64,000 nucleotides of DNA from Rhizobium sullae (GTDB lineage Bacteria > Pseudomonadota > Alphaproteobacteria > Rhizobiales > Rhizobiaceae), in NCBI RefSeq assembly GCF_900169785.1, contig NZ_FWER01000019.1, positions 223-64,222 of the forward strand. Direction: 5' to 3'. The position numbers were made by a program, and so were the translations under genes. Shown in pieces: positions 63,699 through 64,000 of this stretch. The notes under the pieces were generated by a model that was not told the DNA's origin, made no database searches, and was given only the letters and a program-made list of their open reading frames with translations. Position 1 is the first letter of the stretch; every line of letters begins with the position of its first letter.

Positions 63699-63727
63699 TT
63701 GATAGACAGAAAATTTCACAGCGTCAA
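63699..63727 (-). promoter_or_regulatory. ilvB promoter
   Basis: Minus strand -35 TTGACG (63727-63722), 17-base spacer, -10 TATCAA (63704-63699). The start of transcription 6-9 bases downstream falls on the leader ATG at 63690. Prediction from sequence only. Confidence 0.6.
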
Positions 63728-63859
63728 CGCTTGCCGAAATAAAAAATCGGCGCCCGGCGCACCATGCCGCGTCGGCTATCCCATTAAGAAACAAGGTCCC
63801 GGAAGGATTTTGTTAAAGGATAAATCATAGGATTGCTGGCTAACGTAGGGAGTGGGCCG

Positions 63860-64000
63860 TTGCTCAACAACGACTTGCAAACGTCAGGCACAGCCAGCGA
63901 GCAGGACCGCCGCGACAATCTAACCCCCGGGAATCGCTTCCTTGGCCGTGTCGTCGCGTGCAGCGGTTCCCGCGCGACCATCGCCGCCATCGCGGAGGCC
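63860..64000 (+). CDS. Start of a gene continuing beyond the window, HerA/DUF87-like
   Basis: An open plus-strand frame from a TTG at 63860 with AGGGAG 6-9 bases before it: LLNNDLQTSGTASEQDRRDN, then TPGNRFLGRVVACSGSRATI. The segment GRVVACSGSRATIAA is similar to the N-terminal domain of HerA/DUF87 ATPases (G-x-V-x-x-x-x-G-S-x-x-x). Only about 47 residues are visible, and the start codon is uncertain; a minus-strand frame at 63784-63990 is less convincing. Confidence 0.45.
   Translation, partial: MLNNDLQTSGTASEQDRRDNLTPGNRFLGRVVACSGSRATIAAIAEA

Noticed and set aside
63784-63990. Minus-strand gene upstream of ilvB
   Set aside because: Arg/Pro/Ser-rich, no family features and no ribosome-binding site; the plus-strand frame in the same region looks more like a protein start.

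Overview
The window is about 60% GC with dense genes, frequent 4-bp ATGA overlaps and alpha-proteobacterial gene families (DUF411 and CusF copper proteins, a HisKA_2-type kinase, ilvB-ilvN near ilvC, cobalt nitrile hydratase, IS21 relics). It looks like chromosome, or a chromid, of a Rhizobiaceae member (Rhizobium, Agrobacterium or Sinorhizobium type). This assignment rests on gene content and protein style only; no search was run.

Layout. 0-1.3 kb: end of a periplasmic copper cluster (cupredoxin, CusF-like, DUF411). 1.3-4.6 kb: an adenylate cyclase with TPRs and a 599-bp, internally deleted IS21-family element that still has both ends and an 8-bp target duplication. 4.6-13.4 kb: signalling and envelope genes, including a GlxA-type regulator, two adjacent double-receiver regulators (one with GGDEF, one with a degenerate first receiver), an MscS channel and a receiver-HisKA_2 kinase. 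13.5-19.8 kb: DHA2 and EamA transporters, many very small proteins (zinc ribbon, entericidin-like lipoprotein, membrane protein) and a cytochrome c. 19.8-23.2 kb: a patchwork of short, orphan, partly AT-rich genes lying on the 3' side of a tRNA-Lys(CTT) gene, the most accessory-looking part of the window. 23.4-30.0 kb: PhzF, Nudix, EEP phosphatase and a complete Fe(III)/aminoethylphosphonate-type ABC importer. 30-36 kb: aldo/keto reductase, aminotransferase, VapBC with an overlapping methyltransferase, L,D-transpeptidase overlapping an orphan betaine-type binding protein. 36-47 kb: ilvC and a run of regulators beside likely target genes (TetR, AraC, Lrp/racemase, MarR-GNAT, TetR/MFS, HxlR/QorB). 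47-55 kb: pdxJ, a MerR-LuxR hybrid regulator, a RecD/Dda-type helicase, DUF922, ABC-F, and an ECF sigma/anti-sigma operon. 55-59 kb: a cobalt nitrile hydratase operon and two adjacent decayed genes. 59-64 kb: LysE, aldo/keto reductase and ilvB-ilvN, preceded by a complete transcription attenuator.

Genes that work together: ilvB-ilvN and ilvC supply consecutive steps of branched-chain amino acid synthesis. The ilvB leader encodes an 18-residue peptide with Val-Leu-Ile-Val-Val, mutually competing hairpins and a T-run terminator, and its promoter places transcription start almost on the leader ATG, so the leader mRNA is probably leaderless. Nitrile hydratase alpha, beta and accessory genes form one overlapping unit. 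Sigma, anti-sigma and a secreted repeat protein form another.

No single locus can be declared a new system from sequence alone. The best leads are the ilv leader, the 14-bp hairpin that holds the ribosome-binding site of the MarR-GNAT gene, the MerR-LuxR hybrid, the pseudo-receiver regulator pair, and the tRNA-adjacent patch of tiny orphan genes, several of which are shorter than usual gene-calling limits.
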